A model generated the notes under the pieces. It was not told the DNA's origin, ran no database searches, and saw only the letters and a list, made by a program, of their open reading frames with translations. A stretch of DNA of 21,872 nucleotides from an uncultured Clostridia bacterium (lineage in GTDB: Bacteria > Bacillota > Clostridia > Oscillospirales > Acutalibacteraceae), in NCBI GenBank assembly GCA_937920235.1, contig CALGUK010000018.1:1-21872 (forward strand). Direction: 5' to 3'. Within the stretch, counting starts at the first letter, position 1. Every line of letters starts with the position of its first letter. This document shows, piece by piece, positions 21,819 to 21,872 of this stretch. The translations under genes and the position numbers were made by a program.

Positions 21819-21872
21819 TGGTGCGAGAGACGGGACTTGAACCCGTACGGGATTACCACACGCCCCTCAAAC
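21819..21872 (-). tRNA. tRNA-Leu(GAG), 3' part, cut by window edge
   Basis: Read on the minus strand, the sequence ends ...GGGTTCAAGTCCC...CTCGCACCA: a T-arm with GTTCAA, an acceptor end and encoded CCA (21821-21819). Upstream is a long variable arm (GGTAATCCCGTA region), as in Leu tRNAs, and TTTGAGG with anticodon GAG at 21868-21866. The 5' half is outside the window. tRNA 3' ends are frequent integration sites. Confidence 0.88.

Overview
The window looks like a piece of the chromosome of an AT-rich, low-GC Gram-positive gut bacterium, most likely a Clostridia of the Ruminococcaceae/Oscillospiraceae type. That placement is an inference from strong AGGAGG-type ribosome binding sites, TTGACA/TATAAT promoters, and gene families (DUF3847, DUF6076, TnpV, MobA/MobL) typical of mobile elements in that group. 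No rRNA or species-specific marker is present. The window is almost entirely accessory DNA.

Layout from left to right. (1) 1-8408 is the backbone of a mobilizable plasmid-like element: a MOBQ-type MobA/MobL relaxase (minus strand, running off the left edge), an oriT with a recognisable TAAGTGCGCCCT nic core at about 3490-3545, a DUF3847 mobilization-type small protein, a ParR/ParM partition pair (minus strand) with a repeat-rich leader, a small membrane/coiled-coil protein, and a DUF6076 zinc protein followed by a sigma-70-like factor. Two plus-strand genes, an S66 (LD-carboxypeptidase/MccF-like) peptidase and an HNH-like zinc protein, sit between the oriT and the relaxase and look like inserted cargo. 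(2) 8450-12123, minus strand, is a four-gene nucleobase-handling cluster: an AlkA-like HhH-GPD glycosylase, a deaminase-like domain fused to a methyltransferase (4-nt overlap with the glycosylase), a SMUG2-like uracil-DNA glycosylase with an altered active-site motif, and a nucleoside deoxyribosyltransferase-like protein with an extra N-terminal domain. I do not recognise this combination as a described system; it is the best candidate for something new here.

(3) 12423-15451, plus strand, is a small TetR regulon: an AAC(3)-family acetyltransferase, its TetR repressor and a GPH/MFS-type transporter, tied together by three copies of a 17-bp ACATAC-N5-GTATG(T/A) operator. (4) 15460-17899, minus strand, holds a LytTR protein, then an XRE-HTH/orotate-phosphoribosyltransferase fusion followed 3 nt later by pyrF. 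The fusion lacks the usual catalytic loop and is more likely a nucleotide-sensing regulator. (5) 18035-18400 is a TnpV gene whose ribosome binding site is buried in a long hairpin. (6) 18693-21685, plus strand, is a Hachiman anti-phage system (hamA nuclease, hamB helicase, 22-nt overlap), ending in a terminator. (7) The right edge is the 3' part of a tRNA-Leu (anticodon GAG) on the minus strand, with its own terminator.

Overall this is a mosaic of transfer, partition, stress/resistance and defence modules packed beside a tRNA gene. Base composition and strand switch at the module borders, which fits stepwise acquisition. No replication initiator, integrase or CRISPR array is visible within the window.
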